From: Persicaria tinctoria
Taxonomy: Eukaryota > Streptophyta > Magnoliopsida > Caryophyllales > Polygonaceae
Assembly (NCBI GenBank): GCA_037127255.1
Contig: JBANSL010000009.1
Span: 36,601,475 to 36,665,474, forward strand
DNA: 64,000 nt
Direction: 5' to 3'
Under the pieces are notes generated by a model. That model searched no databases, was not told where the DNA came from, and worked only from the letters and a program-made list of their open reading frames with translations. Positions 23,790 through 33,952 of the stretch are shown here, in pieces. Position numbers and translations under genes: made by a program. Within the stretch, counting starts at the first letter, position 1. Every line of letters starts with the position of its first letter.

Positions 23790-23960
23790 TTTTATTTGGG
23801 GGACAATGCACGTCCCGTCCCGGTCTCGGTCCCGTCCCGTGAGGGACAAGGTCCATGTGGGATTGGAAAAAAAAGAGTGAATCCCGTCCCGTAAAAATAA
23901 CACGGGACGAAAAATAACGCAAGACGACCTCCGTCCCGTCCCGCGCCCACCCCTAGTGGA
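23790..23960. mobile_element. hAT-like terminal relic (CGTCCCGTCCC...CACCCCTAG)
   Basis: Repeated GTCCCGTCCCG ending CGCGCCCACCCCTAG resembles one end of hAT-type elements (TAGGGGTGGGC in reverse). No matching opposite end was found in the window. Confidence 0.4.
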
Positions 23961-25274
23961 GAGCCTTCGGAATTTGGGAGGGGCTACTCATCACCCGCCC
24001 AAAGCAGGATCGGAATTTGGGAGGAGAGCCTTCGGAGACCGGCTATCACCATTATTGGAGCGAGAGAGAGGGTGAGTAGGCGAGAGAGAGCGTGCGCGTA
24101 GGGCAGAGACAGACAGTTTATATTGTGAATATTTCACCAATTTGTTTCAAAATGTGGACAATTCACCATTTAGGACAATTTTTTTTAACATTTTACAAAC
24201 TCTCCCTTTTTAAAATTTTTTTGACTAATTTGAAAAAAAAAAATCGAAGTTAGAATAGTAATTAATAGGTCAACCCTTGAAGAAATTTGCAAATTAGTTA
24301 AATCAATTCATCTAATAGAATCTTTACACAATAAAAATAATAATCTATATATCCCTGGGCATGAGTAAGACAAGCCTGTAACATGTTAAAAGATGGCCAA
24401 TTTGCATAACTAGCCACCTAAAAAAAAACTTTGCACAAATAGCCAAGTGGCTAGATTATTTGCATGGGGTAGAAAATGGCTATTTTGTGCAAATAAAATT
24501 GGTAACCGGGAGAGGAAGTTGCAGGTGAAGGTGGGGGACACTGTAGCTACACTGTAGCTGTCAGTGACATGTGGCACCAAAAGACATCCTCCGTTCATTT
24601 CAGAAAACTGTAGACTGTCCATCTTACCAATAGAATTAATTTGTTCTACCAATAGGCTAAACCTGTCTTTCCATACCTGGAGATATTTTGGAAAGAATCT
24701 GGAGGGGATTCACTATAGCTGATTTGGCGGGCTGTCAGTGTACTTTTGGCGCCAAAACATAATTCCTCTTTTGAGAAAAGAGGGGAGCATTTATGAGGGG
24801 AAAATGCAATGATTGCATTGATGGGTGTCCCCAAAAACACATATAAGCTTGAAAGGAGGATCTGAAACACCATAACATGCTCTGCAAAAAGCAGAAAGGA
24901 TGAGGAAAAAGTTATCCGTTCATTCAAGGAAACGATACAGTCCCCATCCTACCAATAGAATATTTTCGTCCTACCAATAGTGTACAACTGTCCTTTCATA
25001 CCTGAAAAAGTGCAAGAAGGTTGACCGATGACAGTTACAGCGATGTGTAAGTGATCTTGTACCTATCCTTTGTAGTTATTCATTTTTCTTATAACAGAAC
25101 TACCCCAAGGTGACGGTTTCACAAGACCGGTTGCAGAGAGTTCGTAATTTATACTCTCTTTTTGATCAATTGCATGACTTGCAAATTAAGATAACAAATT
25201 CAAGCGCTATTTTTGCTTCCTGTGAAATTATCACTTCTTGATGCCTAGACGATCATAAGGACCCATTAAAAATA

Positions 25275-25342
25275 GTCTATTAGCTCAATTGGTAGTGCGT
25301 TGTGTTTGCACACAAAGATGTGAGTTCGACTCTAACATAGGC
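25275..25342 (+). other. tRNA-like sequence (tRNA-Ala-UGC-like, degenerate)
   Basis: TAGCTCAATTGGTAGTGC matches an A box/D arm and GAGTTCGACTC matches a B box/T arm. The anticodon region TTGTG-TTTGCA-CACAA has a 6-nt loop, and the acceptor stem is imperfect (GTCTATT against ACATAGGC). Overall it is nearest to tRNA-Ala(TGC), but loop length and stem mismatches argue against a working tRNA. Confidence 0.65.
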
Positions 25343-25747
25343 TAATACGGAGTATGTGTGTTCATGAATCTCTCTAAACTTATACAATTATGAACCTGGC
25401 AGAAAATATATACACTAATGGTATGACACATTTACGAACATGTTAGGACAAATTCATAAATCTCTCTGAACTTATACGATTATAAACATGACAGAAAATA
25501 TATACATTGGTGATAGGACAAATCTGTGATGATCATGAACTTGTCAGCGATGACTGGGTACTTCTGAGTGTCAATATTCACTACTTGGATCTTGTCTTTC
25601 AGTGTAGCACTAACTTTATCCAGGATAGGGACCATAGCTTGAGATTCATCATCGCACATGATATATCCATGTATAGCTTTTGCATCTGTGGTTCATATAA
25701 CTTCAGTCTCTGCCTGTGGAGCATGCCTTCTCTTTTTGCTTTTCTGA

Positions 25748-26065
25748 GATTCATGTGGAAGTAATTTTTTTTCGTAAAGTCAATTATGCATTTACATTTT
25801 TCCAATAGTATAAATATATCGTACCATCAGTGTGCATCTATCATACCATTAGTATCAAGTTATACAAGAATTACTGGGTTTCCATTATGATCCTACCAAT
25901 ATCGTTGTTTTCTCCTACCATTAGTTTCCATCAATCCTACCATTCCGATCCTACCGATATCGTTGTTTTATCCTACCATTAGTTTTCATATATCCTACCA
26001 TTTTTGTGCATCTATCATACCAATTTAAATAGCTTTCAAGGAAAATCAAGCTAGAAACCGTAACA
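25748..26065. repeat. Dispersed direct repeat, copy 1 (TCCTACCATTAG array)
   Basis: Starts CATGTGGAAGTAATTTTTT and runs through repeated TCCTACCATTAG(T) units to AAATCAAGCTAGAAACCGTA. About 320 bp, repeated with few changes at 27587-27905, outside the tRNA-bounded element but within the same Pack-MULE. Confidence 0.85.
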
Positions 26066-27586
26066 AATTATGTTCCACATTTTTCAGAAAAACGACCAAG
26101 GGTAGAGAGTTTCCAACCTACAACAGAAGATGAAGGAAACCTAAGTAACATTATATCTAAGGGTAGATGCTCTAATTCAGTCGCTCTAGCATTGAATTAG
26201 ATTGGATTCATGAATTTTGATTGGTAGAAATTGGATTGCGATTGGGATTTATGGATTGGTAATTGAGATTGAGATTATGGTCAATTTACGCCTCAATAAT
26301 TACTAGTCTGGGATTTGTGGATTGATCAATATTAATTCTACTTCTTTGCCAATAGTACAAATATATCTTACCATTCGTGTACATCTATCCTACCATTAGT
26401 GTCAAGTTATACACTTAGGAATTTCGGTGATTACATTTTTATCATACCATTATCGTATATTTATCCTACCAGATTAACAAATTTGTCCTACCACTAGTCT
26501 ATATATTTCCTACCAAGTTCATAATTTTATAAGTTCATAGATATTCATAATTCACAAATTTGTCGTACCAGATTCACAAATTTGTCCTGCCATTAGTGTA
26601 TATATTTTCTACCATGTTCAATCGTATAAGTCCATAGAGATATGAACGCATACTCCGTATTAGCCTATATGAGAGTCGAACTCACATCTTTGTGTGCAAA
26701 CACAACGCTCTACCAATTGAGCTAATAGACTATTTTCCATCTATCTTCATTATGAATGCATATTAAGTTATTAACAGGCATGTTTCTTTACCTTCACAAA
26801 CTTTATAACTCTGAAAGCATAAAGAGGGAGAAACCTTGCTTTGTGTAAGATAAAGAGCATGCAAGTATATAAGATACTCCGTATTAGATATCAATCTCAT
26901 ATCTCATATCTATATACTATTTGTATCAGGGAGGTTGCGACAAAGACAAAAATTCAGCAGCCATGAAAAGGATCATTCGAGAACTTCAAAATCTTGACAC
27001 CAAAAAAATTTCCTGTTATAAACTTTTATATTCACACAAACCAGTACAAAGGACAGCTGAAAACAACTAACAAGAGTGATTAACAAGTGATATAAAACCT
27101 GTTCAGTTCCATTATTGAATACTATAAGTTTAGAGGTCACACACTGAAAAGAATTTTAAACATAGCTGGGAGGTTGGGGTGGAGGGAGGGGGAGTAAATT
27201 GTCTTCTAACGTCTAAACACTAAATGCAAACAAAAGCATCAACGACTAGCTAAGTACTAACAAAGCATGCTGACATTTCCCCATCATCTCATCAAATTAC
27301 ATTTTCATATCGAAAGGGTCACAAACTGCCAGGAGAGATGGATAACTGTCAGATGCAATACCCGGTTTCAGTCGTCTCGCAAATCAGACAGCTTTGATGA
27401 TGCTGCTCTTTCCTTCGGTCAGATCTGCGCTGTTAAATGTGGCAGCAGTGCTGGCATGAAATGCTGACTGGCGGGAGGGAGCTCCTCCGAGTCCTGTCAG
27501 TCCTGTCAAAAAAACATGCATTTTTTTGCATCATACAGGAGAATCTGTAAAAACTACACAACATCATGCCATTGTTTAAAAAAAAC
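26066..27586. other. Non-coding Pack-MULE interior
   Basis: Further TCCTACCA units lie up to 26620 and the inverted tRNA-like end at 26663-26730. After that, 26740-27586 is AT-rich DNA in which I see no gene; the short open frame 27267-27467 has no motif. Confidence 0.5.
26663..26730 (-). other. tRNA-like sequence, inverted partner
   Basis: Reverse-strand copy of the element at 25275, with a better D arm (GCTC/GAGC) and acceptor stem (GTCTATT with ATATAGGC) but the same 6-nt anticodon loop. 68 nt, no intron, no encoded CCA. Confidence 0.65.
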
Positions 27587-27905
27587 CATGTGGAAGTAAT
27601 TTTTTTTCGTAAAGTCAATTATGCATTTACATTTTTCCAATAGTATAAATATATCGTACCATTAGTGTGCATCTATCCTACCATTAGTGTCAAGTTATAC
27701 AGGAATTACTGGGTTTCCATTATGATCCTACCAATATCGTTGTTTTCTCCTACCATTAGTTTCCATCAATCCTACCATTCTGATCCCACTGATATCGTTC
27801 TTTTCTCATATCATTAGTTTTCATCTATCCTACCATTTTTGTGTATTTATCATACCAATTTAAATAGCTTTCAAGGAAAATCAAGCTAGAAACCGTAGCA
27901 AATAG
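27587..27905. repeat. Dispersed direct repeat, copy 2
   Basis: Near-identical to 25748-26065 in the same orientation. Both copies begin at CCATGTGGAAGTAATT. Confidence 0.85.
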
Positions 27906-28099
27906 GATTCCAAAAACAAGGATTCATTTGGAAAAACATCTCCACAACTAGAACTCAAATAGTCAATTCCCTATATGATATTGTTTTAGGATACTGATTG
28001 AATATTAAATATTTTTTTCAAACAAGCTACACAATAGTTAAAAGAAAGAAACTCATACAGCATGAGTTACATACACAATCATTCTAATTGTTCGAGTAC

Positions 28100-29307
28100 C
28101 TTTCCACATGGAGAAGCAAAGACTTGCAAATCCACCACCTAAAACATTTTGTGAGACGGAAGCAAAAGAGGAGGGCATTAGCATTGGGGAAAAGGAAACA
28201 TAAGGAGATAAAAGGAAGAATAAAAGAAGAAAACGGGCAACCTGAGCAGTTTCCTTCAAGCCAAACGCTTTCACAGTAACCAGAATATTAGGATTTGCAG
28301 CCCACTTCAAATGTGGTTCCATCATCAATTCTTTCTCATCAGTAACATAGACTTTCATGCCTGATAAGAGAACAAGAACATGGAACGGCGAATGCAATAG
28401 ACGATGAGAAGAAATATTAGCGATGATACACCACTTTCTATTAAGTTAAAATTCACAACATGAAATTACATCTAATAGAGCAACAAGAGATCAATGACAC
28501 ATGACTTAGACATATAGGATGAGCAGATTGTGTATTAGACATTGCACACACTATCTTTAAATTGTAAAATATTCTGAAATACCCCTATTACACAACAAAA
28601 AAAAACGGTATTTGATATCTCTATACATTTTCTCTTCACCAAGTGTCTTGCTTAAAAAGGAAATCATAAGGGCTGAGATCACACCCACAAGATTATTGGT
28701 AGAATATGGCACTGAACTTGGAAAGTAGGAGGCAGAGTACCCAAAGTGAGCGACTCGAATTCAACAGAGTCAATTTTATACTTGGGAATCTGCTCAGCAA
28801 TGATCGGTGTTGCAGCATCCTTAACGGTTTTACATATCGCCTTGCAATACAAGTTAGAACCATAATTGATTTTAGCCAATGTTGTACAACAAGATGAGAA
28901 AAGAACCAACTTGTAATTTTTGCGGCATAAATAGGGCATTTGCAATGATTGGATACCTTGTCAAGGTAAGACCACATGTAAGCTATAAGTTTGTTCAGCC
29001 AGTCAACCTTTGCAAAAGCAAAACAACAAAAGGACCATCAAAGACGAGTTCAATAATAGTCTATCAATGAGATTTAAAGGTTAGTATCTTGTACTAGAAC
29101 AATATAGTCATTTCTAAGTAAACTGTGTATATATTTTTTTTTTCTCATATAGGCAAATCTTTTTGTACTTAGCCTGCCTACGAGCCACAAAAACAAAGTA
29201 CTACATACTCTATCATAGTCTGGATTTTTCACCCAAAGGGGTATTTCAGGAAGCAGTCGCTGCAATGTCTCGGAATCTTGCTCAGCCAGTGGACGAACAT
29301 GAGGATC
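28100..29307 (-). pseudogene. Captured plant synaptotagmin fragment (SMP domain, five exons)
   Basis: Plant synaptotagmins tether ER to plasma membrane through an SMP lipid-transfer domain and two C2 domains. Five exons on the minus strand encode only the SMP part: 29307-29209 (RPLAEQDSETLQRLLPEIPL, WVKNPDYDR), 29007-28957 (VDWLNKLIAYMWSYLDK), 28840-28718 (AICKTVKDAATPIIAEQIPK, YKIDSVEFESLTLG), 28360-28242 (MKVYVTDEKELMMEPHLKWA, ANPNILVTVKAFGLK) and 28138-28100 (VVDLQVFASP). Splice borders are mostly GT/AG and the family exon pattern is kept, but the join after PPTFQ looks one base short. Homology stops after FASP; the rest of the SMP domain, both C2 domains and the N-terminal membrane anchor are missing. 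The RPL.EQDSE spelling fits the SYT2/SYT3 branch (from memory). Genomic DNA with introns was captured, as expected for a Pack-MULE. Confidence 0.9.
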
Positions 29308-29552
29308 CTGATCAAGAGTGAGACAACAAACCATCAACCAAAAGCACAAGGCAGAGTCAAAAGAACTGATTTCTATCTGCAAGTTCTCAATTCCCCCTTC
29401 TAATACTAGCAAGAAACCCTAAAGTTTGGACAGTAAAAGCAAAAGCATCGAATTGAACCCAATTTTAGAAAATCAAACCTCAATTCCACAAGTTAGACCT
29501 ACTACAAATTAGACCTACTAAATCAAAAGGGAAAGAGGGGAAAGCGGGACGA

Positions 29553-29930
29553 ACCTGATGCGGTAGCCATAGTGATGATTTGTCAAGCTTCCGGCGAGAT
29601 TGAAAAAGAAATTGTGGACGAAGAAGAATCAAAATCCACAAATTCCTCCGCCTCCAACTCCTCAATCTCCTCCGAAGCCTCATTGACACCACCACCGTCC
29701 GCCGCCGTCACAACCTTAGGAGGATTGGGCTTCAACAGCCCCTGCTTCACGAACTCCTTCCTCTTCATCGCAATCGCCTTATCGATCTCGCCAAACAAAT
29801 CGTCTGTCGTCGCCGCCTCACCCTCACCCACCGCCGTCCGCCCCAGCCCCGGCTTCTCTCGCTGGGATTCCCCTTAGGCCCACCCGCACCCACCGCCACA
29901 CCCTCCCCTCTCTTCTTCTCCACAGACGCT
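29553..29930 (-). pseudogene. Captured 5' gene fragment, unrecognised acidic protein
   Basis: The minus-strand frame from 29831 reads MGEGEAATTDDLFGEIDKAI, then AMKRKEFVKQGLLKPNPPK, then an acidic stretch (EEIEELEAEEFVDFD). The upstream frame (VEKKRGEGVAVGAGGPKGNP) and downstream LDKSSLWLPHQ before a GT donor are in other frames, so at least two frameshifts separate what looks like one coding exon. I do not recognise the protein. It sits directly upstream of the synaptotagmin exons in the same orientation, so a chimeric transcript is conceivable. Confidence 0.45.
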
Positions 29931-30062
29931 CGTCTCTCCAGTCTCCGCTGCTACACCATCCCTCTCCGTTTTAATTTCATTACCCACTACAACCGGTTAC
30001 AAACAGTGGGAAATAACCGGCAGTTTTATTTGCATAAAGTAGCCCGGCCATTTTGGCTCATT

Positions 30063-30081
30063 CCCCCCCCCCCCCCCCCCC
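30063..30081. repeat. Poly-C run
   Basis: About 19 consecutive C in the right TIR of the Pack-MULE. The length may be unreliable in assembly. Confidence 0.9.
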
Positions 30082-30144
30082 TTGGCTATTTCTGCAAATA
30101 GGCCCATTTTTTAGGTTATTTAGTGTAATTTCCTCTTAAAAGAT

Positions 30145-30560
30145 TCAGAGTTCTGCCTTGTTAGTCGTCTTTAGAGCTAGAAGAAAAAAATCCTTTCAAG
30201 TAAAAGGTCAACCTTTTAATTGACCAAAAATCCCAAAAAAAAGTAGTTTGTTATTGAAATATGTTTTTGCCAAGCTTTATTATGATAGCTAAATTAAAAG
30301 CTCATAATCTCCGGCTAGGCTTGTATTAGAGGAATAGCAATACAATTTCGAACCCCAGAATGGCCGCTCTTTATTTACTTATTCAAGGAATAGCAATACA
30401 ATAAATTGATTGAAGTCTAATAATAGGCCAATTGACACAAGCAACACTGAGAGTCATAAGTTAACATCAACTCCGAAGTAAACTCAACCTAATATCTCAA
30501 AGTAACGCAATACATAAACTAATGGGTGTCACTATATACACCGCAAATCTGGATTAAGGA
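30145..30560. other. No gene seen; spacer between two MULEs
   Basis: AT-rich. GGGTGTCACTATATACACC near 30523 may be the left terminus of the OTU-bearing MULE that follows, but its counterpart was not found. Confidence 0.35.
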
Positions 30561-30563
30561 TTT

Positions 30564-30742
30564 CCACGTTCTTAAGGACGTGCAAGTTTGGGACTGTGCA
30601 CGTCCACTAGCAGATCCCTTGCACGTCCTTAACAACGTGCAAACACGTCCTTAAGGACGTGCAATACTTGCACGTTGTTAAGGACGTGCAAACCCTAATT
30701 AGGGTTTCGCGTTTAGGGTTTAGGGTTTAGGGTTTAGGTTTT
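30564..30742. repeat. CACGTCCTTAAGGACGTG palindrome cluster plus telomere-like repeats
   Basis: Five or more copies of GCACGTCCTTAA / TTAAGGACGTGC lie at 30564-30690, followed by about four TTTAGGG units (30711-30739). The same pairing occurs at 33849-33952 on the other side of the transposase gene. Confidence 0.85.
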
Positions 30743-31109
30743 CCGACGGTTTTGTAATGTGAATTGATAAAATTGAAGTGTTAGCTAGTGGATTTGAAGG
30801 ATTTAGGGTCAAATTAAATAGAAAACAATAATTGTTAAGGTTTTCATTCGGATAATATGCGAATAACGTTACAAGGAACGGAAAAAAAGGTTTACATCCA
30901 TAATGTTAATAAAGTTGTGGAATACAATCTAGGAAAATAGTAAAGGGCGAACGGACTCGGCACGCAAGGCTCGAAATCTCTCAATCTGAGCTTGAAACGG
31001 AGCATCCCATCCTTCGACGCTCGGATGATGATGTTCGACTCATTCTAGTGGAGGCGACGGAAGAGGAGCGTTAGGACGCAACCAGATCTATGAGAACGGA
31101 AAATTAGAG

Positions 31110-33530
31110 TTAGAGTATTGACATATATATGAAAAGCATGAATAGGTAATAAAAAAAAGACGTTTGAAGTCGTACCGCGGCAAAATGGTATTGGTTTCCG
31201 ATGCAGGCTACACCAAGAGTTGCTGATTGAGGGTTGTTAGCAGGTGTCGGCGAGGTCATGGGGAGACATGTGAACGAATGATGCCAAGCTAGGACGACGA
31301 GAGGAATCTGATATACCGTTGCAAATACTAAACCCATAATGGCTAACTCTATCCACCGTCTCCTATCACCATGCACAGCTCCCGCCCATCTCTAGTAGTC
31401 GACGAACTGCTGGAATGGGTACCCTCCCGTAAAACAACCGACGTACAGATCGGCGTGATCCTCCAAGTGATTGCATAGTAACGTTTTGAGTTCTGGAAAA
31501 GCAGTCTCGCCGATCGGTGATGACAAAGCCGCCAAAGCACGGTAGCCACAATGACCATCTCCAACAGTGTCCCTCACCGTCTCAATATGACCGAGCATGA
31601 AGGGATCAACGTTGTTTCGACCCCAGTTGAACCCTTCGAACACATCATCACGTCCACGTCGAGCTGAGGTCGCTTGTGGACGAGGCCGAGCAGCATTTCG
31701 AGCAGCACACGCTTCTTCTCTCTCAAACCTTTCCCTTACCTCCTCGTATGGCAACGGGTTGGTTCTGCAGGCATTTTTTCGACCCCCGAGGCCTCCCCTT
31801 CCTTCAGACGCTTGCTGATGAGGGTGGGTGCAGCTCATCCTCGCATACATCGTTGGAAGCCGTGTATGAAGATGACAGCTCATACGGTAGTGGGGTGTCG
31901 TCGATGTCAGTCCATGACAAATACATCCAGAACGGGTGGATGTCATCGACGGGTATCGGAGTACCGGAGTTGACGTATGCCTGAATCTCATGGACACAAG
32001 GGATCCCGTAACAAACCCTCCAATGTCGGTCTGTGCATACTAGAGGAACCTTTTGGTTCACGACGTCTTGCCACATCTTGTACAGATAATCGAAGCACTT
32101 TTTGGAGATTAAAGTCTTTACCTCATCAAAAAGGTTGACTTTATACGCCGCTTTTGGCCATTTGAAGCGGTCGATCTCCAAAGCTGTTTCCAGCTCATGC
32201 AGTTGACAATCGTTGACTCTATGGATTGCATCGATCACGATGCGGAAGTCACCACTCGATGAGTGAAGTGCCTCTTTCAGAACCTTGTGTTGACCCTCAA
32301 CTCTGTACACATTGAAGTGCATACCACTAAATATTCGATATTATATCATATTGTAATGGGAGATATGAAGTAAGGTTGTACCTGTTTGTCGTACGGGTGC
32401 CGAGATGGAAGACATTATCTACGTAGCATCGTACGATGCTCCGGCTGTATGGAAGCCAAACCGACTCTAAATACGCCACCACACCTGGGAATGGGTGCCA
32501 TGCAGCGTGTAGCGCCGGACGACGTCGGTTGAATGATTCCTCCGACCTCGATTCGAACAGCCCCCAACAGTTGCCCTTAAAGATGCCAGCGTGGTTTAAA
32601 TTCTTCGTGATCTTCAGAGCAGCTTCCTTGCATCTTCTCGTCACGTGTAACCAACAAAGGAGATGTTGGACGTCGGGGAAGACAACATTCAGCGCCGCCA
32701 AGAGACCTAGCTCTCGATCAGTCATGATAGCTTGAGGCTGAACCGTCCCAAGCAAGATCTGAAGCTGTCGCAACACCCAGGCGTATGTGTCTTCGTTCTC
32801 TTGTGACATGAAGGCATAGGCGATGCAGTAAGTATTGCCTGAGGGTGTGAACCCGACCACCTCGCACAAAGGAATCTCATATCCGCAAGTGTAATCGTAA
32901 TTAAGTAACTTACGCATTTATTTTGTATGTGATGTCCATTACGATGACGTAATGGAACCTTCGGAGAAGGCGTATCCCGTCGGGATGCGCTAGGAAGAGG
33001 TCGCTCAAGACGTTTTCGTCATCCAGATGTCGTCTGACTACCTCTTGACGTGACGCTGGTCTCAGATGGTGCAAGGAATCCTGGGTCATCGTCCGACTAC
33101 CTCTTTCTTCGGCAACCACCATGTCGAGCGTGTTGGTAAGGCTCTTCCTTGACGTGACGCTGGTCTCATCCAACTGCCTCAATCCGTACCCAATGGATTT
33201 TGGAGGTGTGCCAATTCCCTTCATCCACCTCGCCATCTTCTTTTTCCCCTCTGTCATCTGTCCGGCGATGGCGTGACCCTTCAAGCTCGTGGAAAGCCCG
33301 TGGTTATGAACACCGTGGGTTACCGTCATAACCCAGTGACCCGACGGAGCTTCGTGTCCGTGTAGAGAGAATGGACAACCACTTATCTTCGACTGCGTGC
33401 TCCGGACCTTTCTCCCACGTGGTCAGTACTCCCCAAACTGCTCGCAAGCAAGGAGAACCCCGCCTGGACGATTCGACGCCCCCGTCCAAGACCGCTTGAT
33501 TACTAAAATCATGTAGTGTCTCCAACCCAA
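31110..33530 (-). pseudogene. MULE transposase (FAR1/FRS type) with C-terminal OTU-like cysteine protease domain, frameshifted
   Basis: Read on the minus strand. First a FAR1-like zinc-binding N-terminus (CPFSLHGHEAPSGHWVMTVT, HGVHNH; 33400-33300). Then the MULE DDE core: first Asp in YVIVMDITYKIN (about 32915), VVGFTPSGNTYCIAYAFMSQ, second Asp in IMTDRELGLLAALN, and the C/H block (HLLCWLHVTRRCKEAALK). A 79-bp GT-AG intron (32303-32381) joins TTNR to VEGQHKVLKEAL in phase. A degraded SWIM-like region (RVCYGIPCVHEIQAYVNSGT) follows. The C-terminal part is OTU-like: VGDGHCGYRALA holds the catalytic Asp/Cys region and NQYHFAAVRL the catalytic His region (31180-31560). Such transposase-OTU fusions are known in plant MULEs. 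Frameshifts near 33300, 32910 and 31385 make this copy non-functional as written. Confidence 0.85.
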
Positions 33531-33848
33531 GTCCTTGAAATGCGTAACCATTTCGTCACAGTCATTCCAAACCCTTGGGTCCGAGAACTCAGACGTAAAG
33601 TCTCAAAACTGTATTAACACTATTGGGAATATGAACAAAACGGAAGGAATACGAAATATATTCACTCTACGAAACCAATTCGTACTTGGGATACTTGGAG
33701 ACGAGGATTGCTTTGCGGCTCGGCCATAACGATTCTAACGGTGAAAGAATATATCGAAACAAGTCGGACTTTGTTTTGGAGTGCGGAATCAAGCTATCCT
33801 CCTTCGCTTCAAATAGGCACTGTTGCGTTCTATGTAAGCAGAACCCTA
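33531..33848. other. 5' flank of the MULE transposase gene; no other feature
   Basis: The putative promoter side of the minus-strand transposase. Short open frames on both strands lack motifs. Confidence 0.35.
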
Positions 33849-33952
33849 GCACGTCCTTAAGGACGTGCTAGGGTTTAGGGTTTGGCTAGGTTAGGGTTTA
33901 GGGTTTAGGAAACAGCACGTGGTCAAGGACGTGCTTGCACGTCCTTGAAGGT
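33849..33952. repeat. Right palindrome cluster and telomere-like repeats
   Basis: GCACGTCCTTAAGGACGTGC is followed by (TTTAGGG)n variants, then CACGTGGTCAAGGACGTGC and GCACGTCCTTGAAGG. It mirrors 30564-30742. Confidence 0.85.

Larger units (their letters stand above)
25268..26737. mobile_element. Inverted-repeat element with tRNA-like termini (~1.47 kb)
   Basis: The two ends are inverted copies of AAAATAGTCTATTAGCTC... followed by GCTAATACGGAGTATG, a (TTCATGAA/TTCATATC) segment and GAAAATATATACACTAATGG. The similarity extends roughly 200 bp inward on each side. Each end is a tRNA-like sequence with internal Pol III A- and B-box-like motifs. The middle is filled with many copies of TCCTACCATTAG-type units. 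It could be two SINE-like copies inserted head-out, or a TIR element that recruited tRNA sequence. No convincing TSD was found (flanks CCATTA and CCATCTA). Confidence 0.6.
24395..30135. mobile_element. Pack-MULE (5.74 kb) with 9-bp TSD TTAAAAGAT
   Basis: Left end GGCCAATTTGCATAACTAGCC and right end (reverse complement) GAGGAAATTACACTAAATAAC begin imperfect TIRs of roughly 100 bp that share CCTAAAAAA, TTTGCA(C/G)AAATAGCCAAG and TGCAAATAAAA. Both are bordered by the perfect 9-bp repeat TTAAAAGAT (24386-24394 and 30136-30144), the TSD size of Mutator-like elements. There is no transposase inside. The interior carries five synaptotagmin exons, part of another gene and a tRNA-bounded inverted structure. 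Carrying host exons without a transposase defines a Pack-MULE. Confidence 0.87.

Noticed and set aside
25275..25342. Functional tRNA-Ala gene
   Set aside because: The anticodon loop is one base short, the acceptor stem is mismatched, and the sequence is embedded in a repeated inverted structure, so it is listed as tRNA-like only.
24395..30135. Intact host synaptotagmin gene
   Set aside because: N-terminal anchor and C2 domains are absent and the fragment is enclosed by TIRs with a 9-bp TSD.
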